Source of the DNA: Peribacillus frigoritolerans
GTDB lineage: Bacteria > Bacillota > Bacilli > Bacillales > DSM-1321
Length of the DNA: 64,000 bases
Direction of reading: 5' to 3'
Assembly (NCBI GenBank): GCA_030562215.1
Contig: JAUPFL010000002.1
Span: 434,001 to 498,000 of the forward strand
Shown here: positions 26,604 through 37,007 of the stretch, one piece after another
How the letters are laid out: every line of letters starts with the position of its first letter
Numbering within the stretch: position 1 is the stretch's first letter
Program-made: the position numbers and the translations under genes
Notes under the pieces: generated by a model
Seen by the model: only the letters and a program-made list of their open reading frames with translations
Database searches by the model: none
Told to the model about the DNA's origin: nothing

Positions 26604-28479
26604 ATGAAGATACCTTTAATGAAGGTTGGGGCACTGACCTGTTTAACACTCGGTTTGTTCAATGGACACGCTTTTGCGGAATCTGGAATAACCAATGCGT
26701 GTTCATCATTCGGTGAGATTCAACCCAATGAAAATCCTTCCCATAAGCAGATCAACTGCTTACTGACGAATGCGGCAATAGAGGCTGAAATCCCCCTGAA
26801 GTGGTAAAAGCGGTGGCTACGCAGGAAAACGGGGATTGGAGGCAATTCAATGATGATGGAAAACCGATTATATCCAACGATGGCGGTATCGGTCTAATGC
26901 AGCTTACAAATAAAAGCGGGTATGACCAGAAAAAGCTGGAAAATGATATAGTCTACAATATCGGGGCAGGCGTCGAGGTCCTGAGTGGCATGTATCCAAG
27001 AAGGGATTTGCCCAAGATCAAAGGTGCAGGACGCAGGATCATCGAAAATTGGTATTTCCCTGTCATGGCTTACAATGGGACTAAACCGGTGAACAGTCCT
27101 CTTTACCAGGAAAACGGGAAAATAAATGCGAATGCCTACCAAGAGGAAGTTTTTGCTGAGATAGAAAACCAAAGTTATTTGAATGATACAAAACTGGCAA
27201 AATATCCATTCAAAACAACGGACTTTCAATATGATCGGGACAGCACTGAAAATATCGTCTTTAAAAATCCTGAATACACACTTACAGATCAAACCCATGA
27301 CTCTGTTTATTGGTTCAAGGCAGGAGACAAAGTGGTGACGACATCCAGCGCGAATATCAGGAAGGAAATAAGCACTACGGCAGGTGCAGTGACCGTTACT
27401 CCCAATACAAGATTGATCATCACAGGGAATTTTGACTATCACGAATCTAAGGGAAATAAATTTGTCTTTTACCCGGTACAAACGGAAGACAAGAGTATTA
27501 AGGGGTATGTTTCATCAGCTTACATCTCCAATCGGCTATTGATTGTCAAGGATACGAATAAGCCTGTGATTTCAGGTGCTGCCGGTAAATCGATTCCATT
27601 CAACTCTACTTTCAATCCTAAAACCGGCGTAAAGGCGAAGGATGATAAAGATGGTGACTTAACGAGTGCCATGCGTGTGGAAGGTAAGGTGGATACCAAG
27701 AAAGTGGGCACCTATAATTTGACTTATACGGTAGCTGACAAGGCAGGGAATGTTGCCAAGGCCACAAGGAAAATAACCGTTTATGATCAAGTCAAGCCGA
27801 TGATTACAGGTGCCGGGAATAAAACCATCAAACTTAATTCTTCATTCAATCCAAAAACAAACGTGAGTGCCAAGGATAATGCCGATGGCAATTTGACTAG
27901 TAAAATCAAAGTGACGGGTACAGTCAATACGAAGAAAAAGGGGACCTATACATTGAAGTATACGGTCACAGATTCATCGAAAAATGCAGCGACAGTCACA
28001 AGAAAGATCACGATAGATGGTACCAAGCCAGTCATCTCCGGAGCCAATAGTAAAACCGTTGGCTATTATTCGACATTCAACCCTAAATCAGGCGTATCCG
28101 CAAAAGATAATCTTGATGGAACTTTAACAAGTAAGATCAAAATAACAGGGACTGTGAATACGAAGAAAAAGGCACGTATACTTTAAAGTATACAATCGCG
28201 GATTCTTCGAAAAATACTGCGACAGTCACAAGAAAGATTACGGTAGACAGCACCAAGCCGGTCATTTCCGGTGCCAAAAGCAAAACCATTGCCTATAACT
28301 CGACATTCAACCCTAAATCAGGCGTATCCGCAAAAGATAATCTTGATGGAACTTTAACAAGTAAGATCAAAATAACAGGGACTGTGAATACGAAGAAAAA
28401 AGGCACCTATACATTGACTTACACAGTTACGGATAAATCGAAGAACAAGGCGGAAGTAAAAAAGGAAAATCACAGTTAA
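26604..28479 (+). CDS. Secreted lysozyme-like protein with four DUF5011 repeats (two frameshifts)
   Basis: Signal peptide MKIPLMKVGALTCLTLGLFN (AFA cleavage), a lysozyme/transglycosylase-like domain (VVKAVATQENGDWRQFN, GGIGLMQLTN), an SH3-like region (SANIRKEISTTAGAVTVT) and four 77-residue DUF5011 Ig-like repeats (KPVISGA...STFNPKSGVSAKDNLDGTLT). Frame is lost near 26795 (a C run) and near 28170 (an A run). Repeats 2 and 3 are 231 bp apart but 3 and 4 only 230, directly showing the second missing base. Corrected length 625. A slight extension through a further slip would end in KRKITVK. Confidence 0.82.
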
Positions 28480-28488
28480 ATAGAAGGC

Positions 28489-28520
28489 AAGGGATTCCCT
28501 AATTAGGGAATCCTTTTTTT
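28489..28520 (+). terminator. Terminator after the lysozyme-like gene
   Basis: AAGGGATTCCCT / AGGGAATCCTT with a 4-base loop and a T run. Confidence 0.85.
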
Positions 28521-28655
28521 AATGTCTCCAATGTGTTTGGCTGAAAGATATGCATATATAATAGTAGAAAGTGCCTTACAGGGTGGAGTGGATATTGATA
28601 AAAATGTTATAATTGTAAAAACATGTAACGAAAGTGATCTGAAGGGGGATTGTTT

Positions 28656-29039
28656 ATGGGCAAAGAACACGGGCATGTGAACTGGATGGATCAGATTTTT
28701 AAGGAATATGAAAGAGAAGGCGGGCTGAAGAATAATCCTGGCTTTGGAAAACCGCTTCCGGAGTCGGCGCTGTCGGGAAATATATATGATAACTTCTTGA
28801 CGAAGGCCAAGGATGCCGGCTTCCTTCCGCTTTGGATAAAATGGCAAAAAGAAATTCGGGAAGAGCTACCCGAATTGGTTAGATTGAAAAAAATGAATGG
28901 AACTGAATCTGAATTAATGAAACGAATTGATGAAATAAATGAGAAAGTCCGTACATATAATGCGATTTGTCCAACCCAAATGCAGCGCAGGGAAATAGAG
29001 TTGGAAAGCATCGATATCCAGTATGAAAAATGGAAGTAA
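28656..29039 (+). CDS. DUF1992 (DnaJ homologue subfamily C member 28-like) protein
   Basis: 127 residues, intact. The DUF1992 signature is clear: WMDQIFKEYEREGGLKNNPG, then GKPLPESAL...NFLTKAKDAGFLP. Start ATG 28656 with GAAGGGGGATTG upstream; the alternative TTG two codons earlier sits in that RBS. Function unknown in bacteria. Confidence 0.85.
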   Translation: MGKEHGHVNWMDQIFKEYEREGGLKNNPGFGKPLPESALSGNIYDNFLTKAKDAGFLPLWIKWQKEIREELPELVRLKKMNGTESELMKRIDEINEKVRTYNAICPTQMQRREIELESIDIQYEKWK

Positions 29040-29091
29040 TTGATAATGTGTAAAATGTGGGTATTTGTATGACGTGATCATTAAAGGATTA

Positions 29092-29100
29092 TGATATAAT
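29092..29100 (+). promoter_or_regulatory. Extended -10 promoter of the signal peptidase gene
   Basis: TGATATAAT is a full TGnTATAAT extended -10. Transcription should begin near 29107, after the ATG at 29104, which argues for the downstream TTG start. Confidence 0.65.
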
Positions 29101-29133
29101 GGCATGAATAAAAAACAGAGAGAGGGACTTCGA

Positions 29134-29685
29134 TTGGAAAAAAGAAAAGAAGTTTTTTCATGGATAAAAGCGATATTGATTGCAGTCATTCTAGCTTTTT
29201 TAATTCGAACGTATATTTTTGCACCGATTGTCGTGGACGGTGAGTCAATGATGCCGACTCTGCAAGACCACGAAAGAATTGTACTTACCAAGTTTGGAAC
29301 GAATATCGATAATATAGACCGGTTTGATATTGTCGTTTTTCATGCAACGGTAGATAAAGATTATATAAAAAGGGTTATCGGTCTGCCAGGTGACCATATT
29401 GAATATAAAGACGATACGCTTTATATTAATGGGAAAGCTTATGAAGAACCATACTTGGACAAATATAAGAATCAGATGGCATCAGGAGTGCCGTTGACTG
29501 AGTCCTTCAAGCTCGAAGATATTACGGGCAGCATGACAGTGCCGGATGACCAGTTGTTCCTTATGGGCGACAATCGCCAAAATAGTTTGGATAGTTGTGA
29601 AATCGGCACGATTTCCGTCGATGAAATCGTGGGCAAGGCGAATCTAGTGTATTGGCCGATCAATGAAATAAAGATTGTGAAATAA
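29134..29685 (+). CDS. Type I signal peptidase (SipS-like)
   Basis: Membrane-bound serine/lysine peptidase that removes signal peptides. One N-terminal span (WIKAILIAVILAFLIRTYIF), catalytic serine in VDGESMMPTL and lysine in YIKRVIGLPGD, and the GDNRQNSLDS box. I choose the TTG start at 29134 (MEKRKEVFSW), which has AGAGGG upstream; the longer start MNKKQREG at 29104 has no RBS and falls at the predicted transcription start. That gives 183 residues, the usual Bacillus Sip size. Confidence 0.92.
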   Translation: MEKRKEVFSWIKAILIAVILAFLIRTYIFAPIVVDGESMMPTLQDHERIVLTKFGTNIDNIDRFDIVVFHATVDKDYIKRVIGLPGDHIEYKDDTLYINGKAYEEPYLDKYKNQMASGVPLTESFKLEDITGSMTVPDDQLFLMGDNRQNSLDSCEIGTISVDEIVGKANLVYWPINEIKIVK

Positions 29686-29689
29686 GAAG

Positions 29690-29720
29690 AAGCGGACTCA
29701 GGTATCGAGTCCGCTTTATT
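29690..29720 (+). terminator. Terminator after signal peptidase gene
   Basis: AGCGGACTC / GAGTCCGCT hairpin followed by TTATTG. Confidence 0.75.
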
Positions 29721-29943
29721 GTTGCCATTTTTCATTTCCGTAAAGGGGGAACATTGAATCGCATTGCCAAACAGGTATTTCAACAAAAAACGTGTCCATT
29801 CTTCTTTTTTTCTATTTTTTTATGAAAATCAACTCATTTGGGTTAAATTAGGTTATCCTATTAAAAAGAAGTAATCACGTTACCCAGGCCCGCATAAGAA
29901 AATGGATTACTTTAATAAAGGGTGCTGAGATGGAGTACTTTAG

Positions 29944-30429
29944 ATGGATATAGTAAAAGATTTAATATCAAACTATGGTTATTTTGCGATATATGGACTG
30001 CTGGCCATTGGGATAATTGGCTTGCCGGTACCTGATGAGTTCATGATGACTTTTGTCGGCTATCTGTCATCCATTTCCGTTTTGAATGTCCAGGGAGCAT
30101 TCCTTGTCAGTTTCCTTGGATCGATATCCGGGATGCTTGTCAGTTATTTCATCGGGAAAAAGGTGGGGAAGCCTTTCTTGAGGAAGCATGGTAAGTGGAT
30201 CAAAATGACCCCCGCGAGGTTGGAAAAATTGGAGAAATGGTTCAATAAATACGGTCCTTGGACCATTATCATAGCCTATTTCATCCCAGGAGTCCGTCAC
30301 TTCGCCAGTTACATTTCCGGTATGAATGGAATGGGGAAACGAAAGTATTTTATCTTTGCAGGAGCAGGGGCATTCAGCTGGTGTTTGGTATTTACGACTT
30401 TTGGCTATTTCATCGGTGTGTTAACTTAA
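29944..30429 (+). CDS. DedA-family membrane protein
   Basis: 161 residues, intact. Short DedA/SNARE-associated protein with re-entrant loops: GIIGLPVPDEFMMTFVGYLS, the GSISGMLVSYFIGKKVG segment, and YFIPGVRHFASYISGMNGMG containing the conserved F/Y-x-R-P/x-x-R core. Relatives move undecaprenyl phosphate or phosphatidylethanolamine across the membrane; which applies here is unknown. The leader holds a GTAATC/GATTAC pair at 29873-29912, too weak to call an RNA element. Confidence 0.87.
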   Translation: MDIVKDLISNYGYFAIYGLLAIGIIGLPVPDEFMMTFVGYLSSISVLNVQGAFLVSFLGSISGMLVSYFIGKKVGKPFLRKHGKWIKMTPARLEKLEKWFNKYGPWTIIIAYFIPGVRHFASYISGMNGMGKRKYFIFAGAGAFSWCLVFTTFGYFIGVLT

Positions 30430-30466
30430 ACTCATTACAACTTACAAAATTTCTTTATTGAATCAG

Positions 30467-30504
30467 AAAATCCCGTTTCTGAATTTTAGAAACGGGATTT
30501 TCCA
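30467..30504. terminator. Bidirectional terminator
   Basis: Perfect 14-bp stem AAAATCCCGTTTCT / AGAAACGGGATTTT, 37 bp after the DedA stop and before the converging SDR remnant. Confidence 0.88.
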
Positions 30505-30516
30505 TTCCTGCTATAA

Positions 30517-30724
30517 TTATTGAGCTGAGTATCCGCCGTCGATTACAAGCTCGGCACCAGTTACGTATGAAGCTTCATCGGATGCTAGGTGAAGCACGGC
30601 ATTTGCAATATCCGCCGGCTGACCCAAACGTTGTAATGGAATTGCCTTGATCATTTGGTTCACTAACTCTTTTGATTCTTCTAATTTTTGAGTCATCGGT
30701 GTTTCGATGATACCAGGGCGATAT
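30517..30724 (-). pseudogene. Truncated short-chain dehydrogenase (SDR), C-terminal fragment
   Basis: About 68 codons remain: RPGIIETPMTQKLEES, IKAIPLQRLGQPADIANAVL, HLASDEASYVTGAELVIDGG, YSAQ. This is the last quarter of an SDR such as a 3-hydroxybutyrate dehydrogenase or FabG-like enzyme. Homology stops abruptly near 30724, so most of the gene was lost. From there to 30973 I see nothing else. Confidence 0.75.
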
Positions 30725-30973
30725 CAATCTTTCAATCTTCAAATTTTGATACGTAAATTATCAATATCTAATTGGCTTTTACCCGTTCTATTTGAAACGT
30801 TTCACAAGTAATCTTGTAGAGGCATCTCTTGCATGTTGGGGAGCACCATAAGTACAATTCTTGTGATTGAAATAGGATACTGCAATCTTTTTGTACTTTA
30901 AATACAAAGTTTTATAAAGCCATTCCAATTCTAACCTTTCAAAACTTTTATGTACATAGGAGGTCATCATTTT

Positions 30974-32308
30974 ATGAATAACAGAGTGTATCTTTCCTTG
31001 GCCATCCCGCTTACGATTTCGACGATGAGTACGCCATTGCTCGGTGCGGTGGATACGGCTGTGGTTGGAAAGTTGAGTGATCCCGCTTATATTGGCGGGG
31101 TGGCTGTCGGGACGATAATTTTTAATACGATGTATTGGCTTTTTGGTTTTCTCCGGGTCAGTACATCTGCCTTCGCTGCACAAGCGGAGGGGGCAAGGGA
31201 TGAAAAGCAAACCCTGATGGCCTTGATTCGGCCTTTTTCATTGCAGCGATCATCGGTCTGCTTTTTATCGTGATCCAAAAGCCCATTTTGAATGTGTCGT
31301 TAGGCGCAATCGGTCCGGAATCGGACGTTTCCGCCTTTGCCGCAGATTATTTCGGCATCCGGATATGGGGGCACCTTTTGCTCTATTGAATTATGTCATC
31401 TTAGGCTGGTTAATCGGGAAATCGAGGATAAAAACGTCTTTGTTCATTCAAGTTTTTATGAACGTGCTCAATATAATCTTATGCCTCGTTTTTGTAAATG
31501 GCTTTTCATGGTCTGTATCAGGGGTTGCTGCCGCTTCATTGATATCAGAGATTTCCGCTTTTTTACTGGGCTTGTGGGTGATCCGGAAAGCGGTTAACGT
31601 ACCGGATTCATTTTCATTCCGGGAGGGGTTCGATCGGGCTTCCCTGAAAAAAATGATGGTGGTCAACAGGGATTTATTCATCAGGACCATTTGCCTGATC
31701 ACGGTTTTCAATCTTTTTACCGCCAAGGGAGCGACTTTCGGGACAGAGACCCTGGCGGCCAATGCCGTACTCATTCAAATCCATTACCTGATGGCCTATT
31801 GCTTTGATGGCTTCGCGAATGCGTCGAGTCTTCTGGTCGGGAAGGCGATTGGTTCGAGAGATATAAACCTATATAAAAAACACTCTCACTATCGGCGCGG
31901 TGGGGCTTGTATGCTTCGTTCATGCTTGCCGCAACTTACTATCTTTTCAGCGATAAGGTCATTCTCCTATTCACGGATATTCCCGGCGTCATCGAACTGG
32001 CCCATGAATATGGACTTTGGATAGTCCTATTCCCATTCACTGCCTTTATCGGACTCATTTTTTATGGAGTGTTTACCGGTGCGACTGAAGCCGTTCCAGT
32101 AAGGAACTCGATGCTTCTGGCACTAATGGCTTTTCTATTAGTCCAATTCACAGCAGTCAGCAATCATGGCAATCATGGTTTATGGCTTGCATTCCTGGCT
32201 TTCAGTTTAGGACGTTCCCTGTTTTTAGCATTATACATCCCAAGACTAAACAGAAAAGTAACAGAGATAATGAATGACGATAGTCTAATGAAATCATCCT
32301 CTTTTTAA
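30974..32308 (+). CDS. MATE-family efflux protein, DinF-like (three frameshifts)
   Basis: Na+/H+-coupled multidrug exporter of about 445 residues after correction. Start MNNRVYLSLAIPLTISTMST with AGGAGG upstream; TPLLGAVDTAVVGKLSDPAY is typical of the DinF branch. Single bases are missing near 31219 (G), 31372 (G run) and 31881 (A run); corrected joins read MGLDSAFFIAAIIGLLF, RIWGAPFALLNY and LYKKTLSLSARWGLYASF. Substrate unknown. Confidence 0.82.
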
Positions 32309-32327
32309 TAAAAGAGGGTGTTTTTTA
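32296..32327 (+). terminator. Terminator after MATE gene
   Basis: ATCCTCTTTTT / AAAAGAGGGT stem and T run; it covers the last codons of the gene. Confidence 0.7.
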
Positions 32328-32464
32328 TTTATTTTAGGAATTCCATCGGTAGTTTGATGATAGCAAAAATGCGGGAATACGAAGATTAGGTAGCCACGCT
32401 TGGCGAATGGGGTAGTAAAAGTGATAAAATGAAAAATATATATATAAAGAGGAGTTGTCATATT

Positions 32465-33876
32465 TTGAGTGAATTGAATTGGCGAGAAGAAGTTGAAAAA
32501 CGGAAAATGGACTTATTACTGGACACACAAAACTTATTGAAAATAAAAAGTGTACTTGATGAAGAACATCCGACAGAGGAGGCCCCATTCGGTAAAGGGG
32601 TGAAGGAAGCGCTTGATTTTATGCTTCAATTAGGCGAAAAAGACGGTTTTACTGTGAAAAATGTCGATAATGTCGCTGGTCACATCGAAATGGGTGAAGG
32701 CGAGGAGTTAATCGGGATATTATGCCATGTCGACGTGGTACCTGAGGGAGATGGCTGGAGTTCGGATCCGTTTGGCGCTGAAATCCGCAATGGCCGCATA
32801 TATGCTCGTGGGGCAATCGATGATAAAGGGCCGACGATGGCTGCCTATCATGCGATGAAGCTGGTCCGGGAGCTGGGAGAACCTTTGAACAAACGTGTGA
32901 GGATGATCATTGGAACCGATGAAGAATCGAACTGGCGCTGCGTTGACCGGTACTTTGAAGTGGAGGAAATGCCTTCGATCGGCTTCGCACCAGATGCTGA
33001 CTTCCCGATCATCAGTGCGGAAAAAGGAATCTGGGATTTCTCGGTTATCCACCCTGCCGATGCAGGAAATGGCACGAACTCAGACGTGAATGTCATCGAA
33101 TTTTCTTCAGGTCGAAGGACGAATATGGTACCGGATTTTGCTACGGCTATTGTGGAAGCGGCCAATCCTGCTGAAGTGGCGGCAAACTATCAGGATTATC
33201 TGCAAAAATACTCGTTGGGGGCAAAGCCGTTCCGCAAAAAAATCAAGTGCTGCTTGAAATGAATGGTGTCTCGGCACACGCGATGGAACCGAAAAACGGA
33301 AGAAATGCAGGCCTGCATTTAGCCGTATTTTTAGCTGATCTCACTCTTGATCCGCATGCGAAAGCCTACTTCACTTTCATTAAGGATCGTTTGTTTGAAG
33401 ATTCCCGCGGAAATAATTTAGGTGTCGCTTATTCGGATGAGCAAACAGGAGAATTGACGGTCAATGCCGGCGTTTTCAAATATTCTAAACAAGGTGACAG
33501 CTCGATCGGTTTCAGTATGCGTTATCCGGTCACGTTTGAGTGGGAACAGCAAAAGGCGGCGTTGGAAGAAAGGCTTGCGGCATATAATTTGAAAGTGAAG
33601 ACCAATTCGCATTCAACTCCACATTATGTGGACAGTGAAAGCTTCTTGATTAAGACGTTGCAGGAAGTTTATGAGGCAGAGACAGGTGATAAAGCCGAGC
33701 TTCTTTCGATTGGCGGCGGCACATACGCCCGGTCATTGAAAGAAGGCGTTGCATTTGGCCCGCTTTTCCCTGGCAGCGAAGACATTGCGCATCAGAAAGA
33801 TGAATATATTGATATTGAAGATATGCTTAAGGCTACGTCCATTTATGCACGTGCCATTCATGAATTGGCTAAATAA
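32465..33876 (+). CDS. pepV: Dipeptidase PepV (one frameshift)
   Basis: M20-family zinc dipeptidase, 470 residues after correction. Metal-site segments: ILCHVDVVPEGDGWSSDPFG, ARGAIDDKGPTMAAYHA, GTDEESNWRCVDRYFE. The lid and C-terminal zinc ligand follow (GGGTYARSLKEGVAFGPLFP). One A is missing in a run of seven near 33241; the corrected join is RKKNQVLLEMNGVSAHAMEP. TTG start with GAGGAG upstream. Just before dat, as in other Bacilli; the pair may handle D-amino-acid-containing or small peptides. Confidence 0.9.
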
Positions 33877-33897
33877 GAGGCAAAGAGGGAGAAAGAC

Positions 33898-34752
33898 ATG
33901 GGAAAAATCATTTTTAACGGCGACCTTAAAAGCAGGTCCGAAGTAAAGGTAGATATTGAAGACCGGGGATACCAATTCGGTGATGGCGTCTATGAAGTCA
34001 TCCGGGTTTATAATGGCAAATTATTTGCGGGGGACATGCATCTGAACCGGCTGATCGACAGTGCGAAGTTGATACAGATGAGAGTTCCCTTTACCATAGC
34101 GGAAATCAAAACCCGCATGAAAGAGCTGATCGCTGAAGATCAACTGAAGGACGGTATCGTCTATATGCAGCTGACAAGGGGAGTGTCTACGCGTACACAT
34201 TCTTTTCCAACTGCAGAGGTAGAGCCGGTCTTTGTTGCCTATACCAAGGAAATGCCTTATACAGGCAAAATGAAGCCAGGGGTCAATGCCGTTACCACCG
34301 AGGATATACGTTGGCTGCGCTGTAATATCAAGAGTTTAAATCTACTGGGTAATATAATGGCTAAACAGCAAGCGGTGGAATCCGGTTGTGATGAAGCGAT
34401 CCAGCATCGGGATGGTACGGTGACGGAGGGAAGTTCGTCAAATGTCTCAATCGTTGTGGATGGTCAACTTAAAACGCATCCGGCCACAAACTTGATCCTG
34501 AATGGAATTACCCGTCAGGTGATGCTGAAGCTTTGCGCTGATCATGGGATTCCCTATGTCGAAGAAGCCTTCACGGTCGAGGACATGATGGCAGCCGATG
34601 AAGTCCTTTATACAAGCACTAGCGTCGAAGTGACACCAATCATTAATATCGATGGCCAATCGATTGCAGCCGGGGAACCCGGTCCGATAACTCAAAGACT
34701 GCAGAAACTGTTTTCCGAGGAAATCGAGAAGCAATGCGGTTCCATTAAATAG
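33898..34752 (+). CDS. dat: D-amino acid aminotransferase
   Basis: Fold-type IV PLP enzyme, 284 residues, intact. It interconverts D-alanine and D-glutamate with 2-oxo acids for cell-wall precursors. The Schiff-base lysine lies in RCNIKSLNLLGN; the PLP phosphate site in NLILNGITRQ and TSTSVEVTPI. RBS AGAGGGAG, 21 bp after pepV. A strong terminator follows. Confidence 0.94.
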   Translation: MGKIIFNGDLKSRSEVKVDIEDRGYQFGDGVYEVIRVYNGKLFAGDMHLNRLIDSAKLIQMRVPFTIAEIKTRMKELIAEDQLKDGIVYMQLTRGVSTRTHSFPTAEVEPVFVAYTKEMPYTGKMKPGVNAVTTEDIRWLRCNIKSLNLLGNIMAKQQAVESGCDEAIQHRDGTVTEGSSSNVSIVVDGQLKTHPATNLILNGITRQVMLKLCADHGIPYVEEAFTVEDMMAADEVLYTSTSVEVTPIINIDGQSIAAGEPGPITQRLQKLFSEEIEKQCGSIK

Positions 34753-34758
34753 TAAAAT

Positions 34759-34790
34759 GCCCCTTTGCCACTATTGGCAAGGGGTTTTTA
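34759..34790 (+). terminator. Terminator after pepV-dat
   Basis: CCCCTTTGCCA / TGGCAAGGGG hairpin with a T run. Confidence 0.85.
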
Positions 34791-34858
34791 TTATCTGTAT
34801 AGTCGGAAGCGAGTTGGCCTTCCCCGAATCCAATTACATCCATATGCAATCCTCCCTT

Positions 34859-34920
34859 TTGACATTTTCAAAAACCAGGAATATACTTGCTAATAACCTA
34901 AAAAGTTTACCTATTGCAAC
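34859..34920 (+). promoter_or_regulatory. mntH promoter with possible MntR site
   Basis: TTGACA (34859-34864), 17-bp spacer, TATACT (34882-34887). At 34906-34920, just after the predicted start of transcription, TTTACCTATTGCAAC partly resembles the MntR operator TTTGCCTTAAGGAAAC: the half-site ends agree but the centre does not. Repression by manganese is expected for mntH; the operator call is tentative. Confidence 0.6.
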
Positions 34921-34956
34921 AATTTGAGTTGCGTGTAAAAAGGAGTAGAAATAGCT

Positions 34957-36193
34957 ATGTCCGATGTGTTGCATCAATCTTCTTCGAGAGGAAAAAAAAA
35001 CTGCTTCCCTATCTAGGGCCTGCCTTCATAGCAGCTGTGGCTTATATTGACCCGGGGAATTATGCGACCAATATTACAGCCGGATCTAAATATGGCTATA
35101 CGTTATTGTGGGTTATCTTCGCCTCCAATTTAATGGCTGTGCTAATCCAATCGCTATCAGCTAAATTGGGGATAGCCACTGGAAAGAACCTTCCGGAGCT
35201 ATGCAGGGAAAAGTTTTCGAAAAAACATCTTTCTTATTATGGATTCAGGCCGAAGCCGTTATAATGGCAACCGACCTAGCTGAATTCATAGGAGCGGCAC
35301 TAGGGATTTATTTACTATTTGACTTACCGTTAATCACATCGGCACTTATTGCCGCGATTGGTTCCTTTGCCATTCTGGAAATCCAGCGCAGAGGTTATCG
35401 GACATTCGAAGCCCTGATCACGGTCATGATATTTGTCGTTGTGATAGCTTTTGGCGCTCAAGTTTTTTATGCAAATCCTGACACTTCAGCTGTTGTTTTA
35501 GGACTCTTCACTCCAAAATTCGAGGGAGTGGACAGTATTTTACTATCGGCCGGTATGCTTGGAGCCACCGTTATGCCACATGCGATATACCTTCATTCCT
35601 CTTTGACTCAAAGTAGGATAGTCGGAGTAAACGATTTGGAAAGAAAAAGGATTTATCGTTTTGAGCTAATTGACATTGTCATCGCCATGTTGATTGCAGG
35701 TGCGATCAATGCAGCCATGGTCATAGTTTCAGCTGCCCTATTTCATAAGAATGGAGCACTAGTGGAGGACTTGGATGTTGCCTATCAACAATTCGGGGCC
35801 ATGCTTGGACCATCAGTCGCGATGTTCTTCGGAATAGGATTATTATTTGCCGGTTTATCCAGCTCATCCGTTGGTGTAATGACAGGTGATGTTGTCATGC
35901 AAGGATTCATTAAAAGACATATACCGATTTATTTAAGAAGGGTCATTACCACCGTCCCGCCCCTGCTCATAATATTATGGGGAGTGAATCCTTCCAAAGC
36001 ACTTGTGATGAGCCAAGTTGTACTTTCGTTTGGCATCGCGTTTGCCTTAGTGCCATTGATCATGTTTACAAGCAATAAAAAAATCATGGGCAGCCTGGTC
36101 AACCATAAAATCACCTCGAGCATCGCTTGGCTTATAGCTGTACTTATCATTGGACTGAACTTGTTCCTGCTTTACGAAACACTGTTCAGCTAA
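34957..36193 (+). CDS. mntH: Manganese transporter MntH, NRAMP family (two frameshifts)
   Basis: Proton-coupled Mn2+ importer with eleven predicted spans. Both metal-site motifs are visible: DPGNYATN in span 1 and MPHAIYLHS in span 6. Single A bases are missing near 35001 (run of nine) and near 35225 (run of six); corrected joins are [13 protein letters not shown] and [20 protein letters not shown]. The start [12 protein letters not shown] has AGGAG 11 bp upstream. 412 residues after correction. Confidence 0.9.
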
Positions 36194-36209
36194 AGAAGAA
36201 ATGGCAGGG

Positions 36210-36235
36210 AAGGACCGATTTTTGGTCCTTTTTTG
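36210..36235 (+). terminator. Terminator after mntH
   Basis: AAGGACC / GGTCCTT hairpin and T run. Confidence 0.78.
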
Positions 36236-36262
36236 CTGTATTTTCCGTTAATCGGCCGAGAC

Positions 36263-36308
36263 CGAAAAAATACGCCCCGGACCTGCATATTATCCGTCAG
36301 GGGCGTCG
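36263..36308 (-). terminator. Hairpin with T run on the minus strand, no matching gene
   Basis: ACGCCCC / GGGGCGT outer arms with GGAC/GTC inside; on the minus strand it is followed by TATTTTTTCGG. No minus-strand gene ends here, so it may block read-through or mark a lost gene. Confidence 0.45.
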
Positions 36309-36427
36309 TTCATAGCATGGTGGATTGGGAATGTTCCTGTGGAGGGAATAATTATTAGGGAGCCCAAGAAAAGGTATATGCAATGGGATTTATGGTAAAA
36401 TTAAAGGGAAAACAGGAAGGAATGTAA

Positions 36428-36988
36428 GTGACCATGAATACTCATTTTTTCTTTGCTTTAGTATTGCCTGATGATATAAAGGCATATTTAAATGCTGTTA
36501 CGGAACAACTAAAGACAGACTTTCCATTTAAGAAATGGCTGCATCCAGCCGATTATCATATTACGATGGCATTTTTGGGCAATGCTCCCGATACATTGAA
36601 AGAGGATGCTTTGGGGCGTGTGGAAAGCGAGCTTTCCAATGAGGCCTCATTCGGCTTGGAACTCGGCGATATCGGGGGTTTGGCAAGAGTGAGAGTCCAA
36701 GGATTCTATGGGCAGGCGTCAAGCAGCAAGAAAGGCTTTTTGCCATTCAAAGGAAAGTCTATAATTCTTGCATCGAAGCGGGTTTTGAACTTGATAAAAA
36801 GCCGTTTAAGCCTCATATTACGCTGGCAAGAAAATTCGGGGGATAGTCCCTTTTCGTTGGAGGGCGTTCGCCAGATGGGGGATTTGCAGGATAAGCATTT
36901 TGAAGCAGATCAGGTTGCGTTATATCAAACACATCTTGGAGCTTCCCCTTCATACGAGAAGATTTTCACGATAAACCTTCAAAAATAG
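36428..36988 (+). CDS. thpR: RNA 2',3'-cyclic phosphodiesterase (LigT/ThpR family; two compensating frame changes)
   Basis: 2H phosphoesterase. First HxT motif in HPADYHITMAFLG; the second, KPFKPHITLARKF, appears only when the frame is corrected. A G is missing near 36680 (giving DIGGFGKSESPRILWAGVKQ) and a G is extra near 36838 in a G run, so the start and end are in one frame but about 50 codons between are wrong as written. GTG start at 36428 is seven bases after AGGAAGG. First gene of the ytlPQR group. Confidence 0.83.
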   Translation: MTMNTHFFFALVLPDDIKAYLNAVTEQLKTDFPFKKWLHPADYHITMAFLGNAPDTLKEDALGRVESELSNEASFGLELGDIGGLARVRVQGFYGQASSSKKGFLPFKGKSIILASKRVLNLIKSRLSLILRWQENSGDSPFSLEGVRQMGDLQDKHFEADQVALYQTHLGASPSYEKIFTINLQK

Positions 36989-37007
36989 AGAGATGGGTGG
37001 TGGTCGA

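Noticed and set aside
29873..29943. Structured RNA leader before the DedA gene
   Set aside because: Only a 6-bp GTAATC/GATTAC pair; no match to a riboswitch class I know.
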